Assembly (NCBI GenBank): GCA_964036045.1 | Contig: OZ038384.1 | Location: forward strand, 33,089,771-33,153,770 | Reading direction: 5' to 3' | Source: Eutreptiella sp. 'Long Island Sound 2002' | Lineage: Eukaryota; Euglenozoa; Euglenophyceae; Eutreptiales; Eutreptiaceae | Length of the DNA stretch: 64,000 nt | Shown here: piece by piece, positions 22,962-32,020 of the stretch | Position numbering within the stretch: the stretch's first letter is position 1 | Layout: each line of letters opens with the position of its first letter | Translations under genes and position numbers: made by a program | The notes under the pieces: model-generated | The model's input: only the letters and a program-made list of their open reading frames with translations | Database searches by the model: none | Told to the model about the DNA's origin: nothing

Positions 22962-23692
22962 ATTTTGTTATGTCTTACCCTCCCTCCGTCTTCACGGAGC
23001 TGAACATGATGCTTGTTCGGCTCAGTGGTGCCACCAGTCTTCGGGACAGCAAGTGTTCCGACCTGTTGGCCCAATGGATGTCATCGTCCCCCCCCATTCG
23101 GGCCCGTTTTGCGTAGGCAATGGACCACGCTCCCCTCCCGGCGGTCCACAAAACCAAGGTGCAGGCCATCCGTACGTATGCGGAGGCCCTCTTTCCCGCA
23201 CCCTATCTGATAGGGCTCCTGTTGGAGTTGGGTGCACCCCGGTCCAGCTTCCGGGTGTTGTCTAAGTACATCACCTGCCGGGGCGACGCCTACACCGCCC
23301 GCACGGGACTGCCCTTCCCACAGCCCATCCCCACACGGGACCAATTTGACGCAACTTGGAAGTCATTGACCGCTCTGCTTGCGTTGTCCCTCGCGGTGGA
23401 ATGTGCCGACCCCCCATCGTCGGGTCGCTGCTGGCCCCTGCGGTCGTGGGCACAATACGTGCAATCCCGGCCGGCACTGTGCCAGTCTATTGACTGGACC
23501 CGCCCCCTCACCTTTGTGGTGCGGGGTGACGGGTATCCTTGCGCCGGTGGCAGTTGGTCGCAGCTATCGGTGGGGCTATTGAACCATGGGATAAAGGCGC
23601 GCACACCCGCCTTCCTATGGGTCATCGGCATGGCCGTCACGGGGGACAAGGATACAGTTGCCCTGGGCCAAATTTGGGCTCAGGTGCTACAG
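22962..23692 (+). pseudogene. T3: T-family transposase-like gene, exon 1
   Basis: This is the best-preserved copy. It reads V-M-S-Y-P, FTELNMMLVRLSGATSLRD, LLAQWMSSSPPIRARFA, an in-frame TAG at 23115-23117, then AMDHAPLPAVHKTKVQAIR, YAEALFPAPYLIGLLLEL, YTARTGLPFPQPIPTR, GRCWPLRSWAQYVQSRPAL, IDWTRPLTFVVRGDGYPCAGG, SWSQLSVGLLNHG, RTPAFLWVIGMAVTGDKD. It is clearly diverged from T1 and T2 but alignable throughout. The Asp in RGDGYPCAGG is the proposed first catalytic acid. Confidence 0.65.
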
Positions 23693-23842
23693 GTTTGTAG
23701 TCTGCATTTGCGTGTTCATAAGTTGTTCAGAATTCGCGCGTTCATAATTCGAAAACTGCCGTCATAAAACGCCGTGCTGCCCATTTATGAATTATGAACG
23801 TGTTTTATGAACACGAATTATGAACACCTTTTATGAACACAG
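23693..23842 (+). other. T3 internal intron built from GTTCATAA/TTATGAAC words
   Basis: 150 bp, donor CAG|GTTTGTAG, acceptor GAACACAG. The 5' half has GTTCATAA in forward form (23719, 23739) and the 3' half has TTATGAAC four times (23795, 23806, 23818, 23830). The halves can pair into a long imperfect hairpin that brings the splice sites together. Confidence 0.75.
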
Positions 23843-24720
23843 GTCGTGCAGTCCATTATTGACTGCAAATATTTTACTGGTGCGACAGTTGGGTGCCGGC
23901 AGCGGTCCTCCTTAGTGGGGACCAGCCGTGGCTCCGGTGGCTGCTGGGCATCAGTGTGGCTCCCCAAGTGGGGAGCATTTTCAATGAGGCCGTGCGTGAC
24001 AACACGGCCAAGCAGTGGAATGGTGTCACTGCTCGGAGGACAACGCAGTCGGATGCGAACAATCATCGTCGCTATCTGGCGACCCGCAAAAGTTTGGATG
24101 CGGCAAGATGCACCGGCGAGCCGCTGCTGGTCATAGCCATAAACCGGGTATTTTTGTGCATTTTGCACTATTGCATGGCCTTTGGGAGGCTCTTCGTGGC
24201 CTTCCTGGAGGCCTAGGTGGGAAATCATCCCCCTCAAGTTGTAGGGGAGGTGCAAAAAATTTTGTACCGCAACCGGTGTGGCGTGCGTTTGGGGGCGCAC
24301 AACGCACCGGACGGGGAGGAGGCCCACAACCTGTTCTGGGCCTGGGAGCAGATTGCGCCGCTGCTTGCATACGTCGAGGAGGACCCCACGTGGCAAGCGG
24401 TTGTGGCGCTGCGAACATTGCTGCGCACTTTGTACTCGCCGATTCTGGTTGTGCCGCGCCCTTCGTGCCGACTTGTTGCTGCTGCGTTTCGGGAACATTG
24501 CAGCGGGGAGTCGGGGTCGCACTATTTGTGGTTCCTCGAAGAGGGCTGTGATGCCATGCTCGAGAGTGCGGATGCATGTGGGGTGGGATTGGCTGCTGTG
24601 TGAGGGGACATTGTGGAGAGCGTAAATTACATTTTGAAGAAGGGATACAATGGGCATTGTGCTAGGGGTGGGGGTGCGGGTAAGAGTGTAGTGGAACGGG
24701 ATGATGTTGAAAAACTTGAT
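23843..24720 (+). pseudogene. T3 exon 2 with presumed second Asp and Glu
   Basis: After SIIDCKY and a one-base loss the frame reads FYWCDSWVPAAVLLSGDQPW, LRWLLGISVAPQVGSIFNE, RDNTAKQWNG and onward in a single frame to about 24720, with only TAG at 24214 and TGA at 24601. It includes LLRTLYSPILVVPRPS, SGSHYLWFLEEGCDAML and, after the TGA, DIVESVNYILKKGYNGH and RGGG. Asp of SGDQPW and Glu of VESVNYILKK are candidates for the second and third catalytic acids; E-x2-N-x2-L-K is common at that site in DDE/E transposases. The frame ends exactly where the S190 copy begins at about 24724. Confidence 0.6.
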
Positions 24721-24723
24721 GAA

Positions 24724-25480
24724 GGCTGGGAAACAACTTCACTAGTTTGTGCGCTCATCAAATGCCACTAAAACACCTGCAAACAGCAATTTTGAAGCTT
24801 CTAGGGGGCCCACAGCTCAGTCTAGATGCTCCCACTACATGGCCACTACATGAGTCCCCATAGGTGCTCAAGTGCCCGTATTGTCACCAAATGATGACCC
24901 AAACCAATCCAAGGGGCAATGGAAGGGTTTCGGAAAAAAATCAAAATTCTATTCCCTTTGGCAAAACCACCTAGCAAAGAATCTAACCCGAGCAACAAAC
25001 CCCAAAATAGGGTAAAAACTACATAAAAAACGGGCTAAAACATGCTTTACATATCTTGGATGGTCATTTGTGTGGTAACCATATCAAAAAAATAGGTTTC
25101 GGAAACTTCGATTTTGAGCTGCCCACAGTGAAAAGCTGCATAAACAAATTGTGTACCAATCCCTTGGGAGACCCCCCCACCCCCCCGGCAAAACCCCTAA
25201 AACGTGAAAAACACATAAATACTGCCCAAAACATGCTTTACATACCTCGGATGGCCATGGTTTTGTGTGGTCCCGGGATCACAAAAATCGAGTTCAACAA
25301 CTTCGATTTTTGAGCTGCCCACGGTGAAAAACTGAATTTGCACGTCCTGTAGTAATCCCTTGGGAGACGCCCCCTTCCCCCGCACCCCATTCCCGAATGA
25401 GGTGAAAAACACATAAATACGGCCTAAAACATGCTTTACATACCTTGGATGGTCATGGTTTTCAATGGTCACGTTGTGCT
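24724..25480 (+). repeat. S190 satellite block right of T3
   Basis: Direct copy of 21766-22300 with very few changes (for example GGGGCAATGGAAGGG for GGGGCAATAGAAGGG), continuing with diverging units of the same period. T3 sits between the two direct copies. Confidence 0.85.
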
Positions 25481-25614
25481 TGTATTGAAGGCACCTTGTC
25501 ACTGCCTTGCCGTGTCCTGGCCTGACAGAAAGCAAGCAGCAACAACAGTCTGCAATCTGCAACGTGCGACTCAAACCTAGCATACTGGTAACCTAGGTTT
25601 TGCTTTTACTGCAG

Positions 25615-26162
25615 GTGGTGTCCTGCCCTGTCCCGCCCTAACACCAAGCGAGCAACAAGAGCAATCTGCATTCTACAACCCGCAACTCAAGGGAAAAATT
25701 TACCATGCCACCAACCAGGACCACCCACCACTGGTGTCCGTCTTTGCGGCCTTGGACGAGGACTTGCATTCCGTTGATGGCACCGACACCGTCTTCTTGC
25801 CACATAACCGTGAGGGTTTGCCCCGTCCATGGGACCCTATTCCCATCCCGCTGCGACGAGGTGACTTGTTCGTCTTGTACAGCGACTTAGTCCATGCGGG
25901 TGGGTGTACACCTCTTTCCAAGCGGGCGTCATGGTGGAGACGAGTGCTTTTCTTGGGCATTGCCACTATTCCCGTCACTTACTCGTACGCGGTGGGAGTT
26001 CGCGTTTCGTTTTGGGGTTTGGGGGAAAGCCGCGACATTGATGGGCCACAACGCTGTACTATCTCGGGTTGTCGGAGGAAAGCCACAAAGGATTGCTTTG
26101 GTTGTGGGGTGTCGAGGCTTTGTGCCACTCACGAGGGGGAGCTATGCCCGGCGTGCTCGCAG
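25615..26162 (+). CDS. 2OG-Fe(II) oxygenase-like exon with C-terminal Cys/His cluster
   Basis: The exon has acceptor TTTTACTGCAG (before 25615) and donor GCAG|GTTAGT (after 26162). The frame reads FYNPQLKGKIYHATNQDH, ...FAALDEDLHSVDGTD, PIPLRRGDLFVLYSDLVHAG, then WRRVLFLGIATIPVTY. A G-D-L-x-V-L-x-x-D-L-V-H-A-G-G turn followed by an Arg about 17 residues later resembles the distal His and 2-oxoglutarate-binding Arg of the double-stranded beta-helix oxygenases. A CTISGC...CFGC...LCATH...LCPAC cluster (C-x4-C, C-x2-C, C-x2-H, C-x2-C) follows and should bind zinc. The proximal HxD would lie in an earlier exon that I cannot see. Transposon linkage is possible, since TET/JBP-type oxygenases travel with KDZ transposons, but I see no TET-specific motif. 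Confidence 0.5.
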
Positions 26163-27089
26163 GTTAGTGTTGGTAGTAAGGCGAGTGCGGCGGCTAGTGC
26201 TCCTCAGGCGCTGGGGTTTCCAGTCAGGGTCACTTGCTTGTTTCCCGTCCTGACCTCCACACTGCACCTTGCCTTGCACCCCCTACCACCACCCCCTCCC
26301 AACCCTTTTCGACCGGATGATCATTCTAAAGTCAGGTGGGATGAGTGCCCGCTCGGGTCATGGGCACACGAGGCCGAGACATTGGAGTCGGCCAAGGACC
26401 AGAACATCACGGTGAGCAGGGTTCCTCCTGGGAACATCATGGCAATGAGGTGCCAGTTTGGTGGCTTCGGCATGGGTCGAGACGAAGAGCAGGCCTCCAT
26501 CGTGCGTTGGGACATGGGACATCCACTGCAGCTTTGCTGGACCCCCGCATGGGGCTGACGTGTGGTAGGCATCAAAGGATGGAGCCTACTGGTGCTGATG
26601 CAGGCAGGTATTGACTGTACTGGCCGGTTGTACTACCCTGTGCCTGACATGATATGCAGGAGGGTTTGTGGTGCATGTAGGATGCTTCATTCTGTCTGTT
26701 CATCGGTATGCCATGCAATCACGAAGTCCGCCAGGAAGGGGCTTTGAGAAGGGGTTCCCGATCAAAAAGTTGGCTGAGAAGTGCGCCTGGGAAGGGGTCT
26801 TCGATCATAAAGGGGTTCCTGAAATGGGGTTCTCGGCAGGGTTCCTGATCAAGCAGGGGTTCTCATTTTGGGTTCCTGATGGGCTTCCTGGTCACATCCT
26901 AGAACCCCTTGCATTCCCTGTTACACCGGTTTGCCCCTGTAGGTCACTGTTGACGTCTGACCGACACTGGTGGTGGATCAGCAAGCGTTCTTGGGCGATG
27001 GGCCTGCGGCAGAGGATGCGCCAGGAGGGCAGCAAGAGCCCCAGATGCAGATCACAGGGGTTGGACCAGGCCCCCATGTGTGTTGAGCA
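26163..27089 (+). other. Intron or intergenic stretch with GGGGTTCC words
   Basis: 26740-26895 repeats GGGGTTCCCGATCA, AAGGGGTTCCTGA, GGGTTCTCGG, GGGTTCCTGATCA and GGGTTCCTGATGGG, and ends in TTTGCCCCTGTAG (26929-26941). The same words occur at 29305-29405 and, reversed, at 31210-31300. From 26163 to 26555 one frame stays open after the donor but looks less protein-like. Confidence 0.5.
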
Positions 27090-28070
27090 ATGCCACCGAA
27101 GGCATCAGTGAAGATCCAGGCTGTGGCGGAGTGCATCATGGGACAGGGGAAAACGAAGTGCTACAAGCAGTGCACACTGTGTATCAAATGGCGGATGGGG
27201 GGCAAGACACACCACATGGAGCTCAACTGTGTGTTGCCTGTCGTATACGAGAGCACCGATGCCCCGGGGACAAGTACTTGGCTCTTCACAACGTTGGGGT
27301 ACGGCAAGTCTAGCAAGTATGAACATTTGCTGGGAGGATGGGCGGCAGGTCCGCAAGGGAGCAAAGATGATCAGCTCCCTATCTTTTGTGGGTGCTGCAA
27401 AGGTGTCCGCGCCGGCATGGCGACATGCACAGCACAAGGAGTTCGAGTACAAGCAGAAGCAGGAATAGGGGTGTTTGGGCGGCCGCACGTATGTGAAGAT
27501 TGAGGATGAAGGGGACGATGAACCGCGCTGTGCAATGCCGGGACCACGCAAACGGAGCAAGCTGGAGCATGAGCAGAAGGCGGGCCAGGTGGACCAGGTG
27601 GCTGCTGCGTCCTTGGACCAGCCCAAGGTTGATGACCTTTGTGCCCAAGTTTCCTTTGCTGCAAGGGCGGCTGTCTAGCAGGGCGCGAAGCCGAGCCAGG
27701 GTCCCAAGAGGCCCAGATTGCGCGCCTCGGCAAGGAGACAGACGGCGTCCGGCAACGGGTTGACCACTTGCAGAGCAGCGTGGATGTATTGCAAGAAGCA
27801 GCGGTTCAGGCAAAGGGGGAGACGGCGGGCCTCCGGGTGGATGTGGTGCGGCTCACGGAGGAAAACACACGGCTGCGATCGGAAAGTGACAATGTAGTGC
27901 AAGTGCGCGAGCGGGCTTTGGCAGACGCGACCCGGCTGTGGCAAGTGGTGGACCGTCTTGGTGGTGACGGTCCCATCAGGGGCAGCCAAGGCATGGGCTG
28001 CGGCAGTCCTGGCATGGGCAGCTCCTGCGAGACGCAGAACGTGATCCCCTCGTCAACGTCCAAGGGTTAG
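27090..28070 (+). pseudogene. Second transposase-like gene, N-terminal part (Zn-binding and coiled coil)
   Basis: An ATG at 27090 opens MPPKASVKIQAVAEC, then KCYKQCTLCIKW with paired cysteines, THHMELNC, a middle Gly-rich part and FCGCCKGV. A second frame joins at 27400-27670: HKEFEYKQKQE, a TAG, KIEDEGDDEP, GPRKRSKLEHEQKAG. A third, 27690-28060, gives a clean heptad coiled coil (IARLGKETDGVRQRVDHLQS, VVRLTEENTRLRSESDNV). Frames change twice, so introns or decay separate them. The order of a zinc cluster, basic NLS-like stretch and coiled coil suits a DNA-binding transposase or regulator. Confidence 0.35.
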
Positions 28071-28085
28071 CGAAAGAATTAGCGG

Positions 28086-28740
28086 TACTGGGGTTACAAA
28101 GTGATTTGCAGTATAATAATGTCTCCGAAAAACGAAAATGTAAAATGTAAATGTTAAAAAAGAATAATGTGGCCGAAAAATGGATAATGTAAAATGTTAT
28201 TTTTTAATGGACGGGGGTCTCGGATAATGTGATTGGATGTTTTTCTCAATTTTTGCTTCGGCGCCTTCGGCGCCCCATGTGGACTCACTCTCACCCCCTA
28301 GAAGTCACATAAGACAAGCAGTACACCAAAGCAAAGAAACGAAAACAACAAATACCATTCCCAATGCAATAATAGTACAAACGTGCACAAATTTCGCAAA
28401 TTGAAGTCTGTTGCTGCGCACCGCAGAACGGTGCTCAGCCATCGCTCAGGCCGCTGCGCACGCCGATTGCTGCTAAAAATGGGCATCGGCGAGTGCATAA
28501 CAGCCCTTCTTCCCGTGCGAGGACCGGAATCGAACCAATGTTTGCCAAGTCGTACCCCAGCGCCCTGTCCCCAAGGGTACTCCCTCTCAGCAAAGCACGC
28601 GCAAATCAATTGTATAATGTAAATGTAAATGTAAAGTAAATAATAATGCTCAGCACCGCATACTGTAAATGTAGATTTAAAAGATAATAATGCAGCCGGA
28701 TTCGGACGTTGTTACTGTAAATCACTTTGTAACCCCAGTA
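28086..28740. mobile_element. 655-bp TIR element with AATGTAAA words and a tRNA-like B box
   Basis: 28-bp terminal inverted repeats with one mismatch: TACTGGGGTTACAAAGTGAT at 28086 and its complement ending at 28740. Both arms are filled with ATAATGT / AATGTAAATGT words, in forward form on both sides. In the middle the minus strand carries GGTTCGATTCC (28530-28540), a perfect RNA polymerase III B box. It lies between the two transposase-like halves. Confidence 0.8.
28510..28592 (-). tRNA. tRNA-like sequence (pseudogene or SINE head)
   Basis: The minus strand shows GGTTCGATTCC, flanked by a T-stem-like GG...CC pair and GTCCTCGCA, the look of a tRNA 3' half. The 5' half does not give a matching acceptor stem or a clean A box, so a working tRNA is unlikely. 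Confidence 0.4.
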
Positions 28741-29440
28741 TAACGTGCATGAAGTCTCCAGCCCCCCCTCCCCCCCCGCGGTGCGAACACGAAAACGGTG
28801 GTGCCCATTGCAGTGGCGGTATATGTGTATGCTTGTCATGATTCATGGAAAGGGGGTTTGCGGCAATCACGGGTTTTGGTGACGGGAATCGCGCCTGTGC
28901 GTCATTAGGTAGGCGTTGAGCACACGGTGCGCGGCAGGTAAGTGTGCGCACAAGTGCGGCCATATATACACCCCTATGGATATTGTGTGCCCCGCTGCCC
29001 CGCTTGCATCAAGCTTGCTGCGACTGGCTTTCAATGTCTGTTTGTTTCACTGTGGGGATGCTTTGCGCAAAGTGTGTCCGAACATGAACCATCGTCAAGC
29101 AAGAAGTGGAGAACGGTTGTGCCTGTTTGTTTGCGTGAGGCTGTCCCGGGGGGGGGGGGGGGGCAACCCTCCCCCCTAGCGGGGGATGGGGAGCCCCCCC
29201 TTGGGTGCACGTATCTCATGCAAAGCGGTCACATGGCTGAAAAATGAAATAGTCCGCGTGAAAAACAGTGCATGGCCTCAAATCAAAAAGGTATACGAAG
29301 AGTCAAACTGAGAAGGGGTTCCTAATTAGAAAGTTACCCGAGAAGTCAATCTGGGAAGGGGTTCCCGATCAGAAAGGGGTTCCTGAAACGGGGCTCCCGG
29401 GCACTTCCTGTTCAGACACCGTGTGCCTGTGTTTTCTAGA
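28741..29440 (+). other. No gene; ends in a GGGGTTCC-word intron
   Basis: 28741-29300 holds no recognised frame, apart from runs of C and G. 29305-29405 has GAAGGGGTTCCTAATTAGAA, GAAGGGGTTCCCGATCAGAA and AGGGGTTCCTGAAACGGGG, and finishes with GTGTTTTCTAG at 29430-29440, the acceptor for the next exon. Confidence 0.5.
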
Positions 29441-30060
29441 TGGACCGCATGGTGGCCTCCTTTGAGGCTGAGGCTGGCAAAATGCTGCGCAAGCCCTACT
29501 TTGACCTTGGGCCAGACCAGCAACGTGAGCGGCTGGCACTGGTGCAGCGCATGGTGCGGGCAATCCTCCAAGATCCGGAGGTGTGTTTTCGGCGCGATGC
29601 CACTGGTGTGGTTTCGCTGGTGGGTGGCAGTATGGACAATGCAGGGGAGGTGATGGCAACGGCTGTAGACATCAACGGATATGCCGTTGATGTGTTGCGC
29701 TGTGCTCGCGCAATGCAACTGTCCATGCGACAGACATTGCATTTGCCTTGTAGGTGCACTCGTGATGAGTTGTATGAGGCAAGGCGTGCGCTAACGCCGT
29801 ACGATGCCGTGGCCGTGAGTGTGCGGGGACACGGGGGCAAGAAGCGTGCTACGGCTACGGTGTCTTTGGCGCATCTTGTAGGTGAGCAAGTGCGCCTTGC
29901 ACAAGAACAAGGGGTGTTCACCCCCCCAAGGGGCACGAACAAGATCCCTGTGTTGGTATGCGCGGACGCCACGCCATTGTGGCAGGCCGCTGCAACCCGC
30001 TGCGATGTGTTTGTTGGGATTTGGCCTAGTGGCCCAGCGAACCTTCGGGAACCTTCATCA
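29441..30060 (+). CDS. Second transposase-like gene, exon with presumed first Asp
   Basis: After acceptor TTTTCTAG the frame reads ATGGACCGC (MDRMVASFEAEAGKML), RKPYFDLGPDQQRER, LVQRMVRAILQDPEVCFRRD, SLVGGSMDNAGEV, LRCARAMQLSMRQTLHLPCR, GKKRATATVSLAHLVGEQVR, then IPVLVCADATPLWQAAATRC and DVFVGIWP. A beta strand ending in Asp followed by ATPLW and a second strand suggests the start of an RNase H-like DDE core. The frame loses its character near 30060, where the opposite strand becomes coding-like. Function inferred only. Confidence 0.4.
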
Positions 30061-31191
30061 TCTCGCGATGGGAGGATTGCATTTCACGCCCCTTGTCACC
30101 TATTGCGGCCGCTTGGCACACCTTGTGGTCCCCACTCCATGTGTTGTTGAACGAGCCGAGAACGAGGTTTGTGAATAAAATGAGGGCCTCACATTCGTGG
30201 TATCCAACACGCGATCCTTCTACGTCAACATGAGAAATTCGTAGGGCAAACATCCTTCTATTGCCCGAGTCCGGACCGCGGTGAACCCCCCGGGAAAACA
30301 TTGAATACGGGATCCCAAGTGTCGCATGGTCGAGTTTCGAGGGCTTCACAACCTTATTGAGCATTTCCACGGGCACCACTCCTTTCCGCAACAAGTGTGC
30401 CGTCCCATCCCATTTGCTTGGGTCTTCGTTGAAGGTGAACTCGGAGCGTGATACACCAACCGTGGGTGGGTCTCCCACCCCAACCCATGGCAACGGACAT
30501 TGCCTCGGTAGTGCCACAATTTTCCCCGCCATGTGGGATGGGATGGTAATGCCCTCCACCGGATCCGCAAAGGCAAGTCCGGAATTGGTTGCCAAACTCC
30601 GAACCGGAAAGGTGTCCATCTTGGAGGCCGGCAATACACGCTCCTTGTGACCAATTGGGGCACTTCCAAAGGCACGACATGTCATCTCCGAGGGGCTCGG
30701 CTTGGTGCTTGCGAAAACCACATAATCGTCCGCATCCTCTCCAATCCAATAAACCACATCCCCCTGCGCCCGCCCGGTGGGTTCCTTTCCCTTGGCCTTG
30801 TCGTTCGGCTTTGGAACGAGCGGCAAAATCCCCGCAAGAAGGCTCGTAACGTCCGCACTATTGAGGTGGATCAAAACGGCCCAAAGTGTAGGATTGAGCA
30901 TAAACGTGGTGTGCACCAAGTCAACAACGAGCCTGGGCTCCATCTCTCCAAGGACACTCCGCGGCGCCTCGATACGCCCCAACATAGTCGCGGATTGAAC
31001 TTGACCCTCGTGGGTAGCCCGTCGATACGGATGGTGCTCTCCACCTCGGTACGGGCGGGGGCGATAAGACGGGTGCCCAAGCGAACATTTGCTTCACGCA
31101 ACCAACGACCAATGACGGGGGGCACGGGCATGGGGGTAACTAATGGACCAAAGGTACAAAGGAGACGAAAAAGGACAAGCGATGGACACAC
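30026..31191 (-). CDS. Unrecognised minus-strand gene
   Basis: A 319-residue frame (30985-30026) stays open with ordinary composition: EPRLVVDLVHTTFMLNPTLW, GDVVYWIGEDADDYVVF, GSAPIGHKERVL, GLAFADPVEGITIPSHMAGK, WVGVGDPPTVGVSRSEFTF, HLLRKGVVPVEMLNKVVKPS, SRGVHRGPDSGNRRMFALRI, EALILFTNLVLGSFNN. A second frame upstream (31190-30985: PPVIGRWLREANVRLGTRLI, STIRIDGLPTRVKF) seems to belong to it after a frame change. I recognise no family. A structural or capsid-like protein or a transposon protein is possible, without evidence either way. Confidence 0.5.
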
Positions 31192-31379
31192 ACACCAAAT
31201 CAGAAACCCCCCCGAGAAATCATTTTGGGAACCCCTTTCTGATCAGGAAGGTAAGCCGAGAAGTCCCGAGAAGGTGTCCGAGAAGGGGTTCTCGGGTTTT
31301 CGAAAACCGCCCGTATGTTGTTTTACCCTACACCCACGGATGGCCCCCCCTTAGTTTTCATCCCCTGAACCCCTCAATA

Positions 31380-31714
31380 TGTTTAGGGCCCGCTATACCT
31401 CGATGGGCGGGGGGGTCCCCGGGAGGCCCGTTTTGGAGGGGGGGGGTCCCAGTACGAGCTTCCCGGTTGCACCACATAGTACATTCGAACGCGCCCGCCA
31501 CAAATGGCCACCATTGATTGGCGGCGGCCCCTCCCGTTTTTTGTGTGGGGGGGGGCATATACGCGCGAGTGGGAGTTGGACCCCATTATTCATTGGGCTC
31601 CCCAACCATGGCAAATGGGGGCGCACACCCGCCTATTCGTGGGTAATTGGGATGGCCATGTGCAGGGATAAAGAGATATCCACGTGGGCCACTTTATGGG
31701 ATGAGAACCTTTCG
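31380..31714 (+). pseudogene. T4: truncated T-family copy, exon 1
   Basis: Only the end of exon 1 is left: GSWTPLFIGLPNHGKWGRT, PAYSWVIGMAMCRDKEIS, TLWDENL, then a GTATTTGG donor at 31715. Upstream, runs of 9-10 G shift the frame through the IDWxRPL and YPCAGG region. Confidence 0.6.
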
Positions 31715-31877
31715 GTATTTGGCCCTCTTGTGTTGCATTGATGTTCGCTCGGTTTCATTTAAACTTTGCTTCGTTTAAAACCGAAAAATCAATCAAAATT
31801 TAAAGAAAAGGGGAATTTTAGCTAAATTTTAAACGAAAAAGTTGTGCTCGAAAATCAGCGCACACATTTTTTTGTAG
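31715..31877 (+). other. T4 intron built from TTTAAA words
   Basis: 163 bp, donor GTATTT, acceptor TTTTTTTGTAG. CATTTAAAC and CGTTTAAAAC in the 5' half, AAATTTAAAG and AAATTTTAAACG in the 3' half. It is homologous in position to the T2 and T3 introns but carries none of their words. Confidence 0.7.
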
Positions 31878-32020
31878 GTTTTGCAGTAAACTCTTGACTG
31901 CGTGCAGTTTTATTGAGCAACAAGTTTGGCGCCCGGTGAAGTCCCCCTACTAGGGGTGACTGCCCCCTTGTGTATTGCTGCACTGACGTCATTACATCGT
32001 CCATAGTGGGCTCTATAGAC
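31878..32020 (+). pseudogene. T4 exon 2 remnant
   Basis: GTTTTGCAGTAAACTCTTGA aligns with GTCGTGCAGTCCATTATTGA in T3, and CATCGTCCATAGTGGGCTCT aligns with the RWPIVGS codons of T2. The homology then dissolves into the TACTG array. Confidence 0.55.

Noticed and set aside
21766-25480. The flanking blocks of T3 as retroviral-type LTRs
   Set aside because: No TG...CA ends, no primer-binding site or polypurine tract seen, and the blocks are internally satellite-like.
25734-26558. Full 274-residue frame as the oxygenase protein
   Set aside because: A strong GCAG|GTTAGT donor at 26162 follows the last Cys pair, and the sequence after it loses protein character.
30533-31354. 273-residue plus-strand frame
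   Set aside because: It is antisense to the better-composed minus-strand frame at 30985-30026 and runs into GGGGTTCC words.
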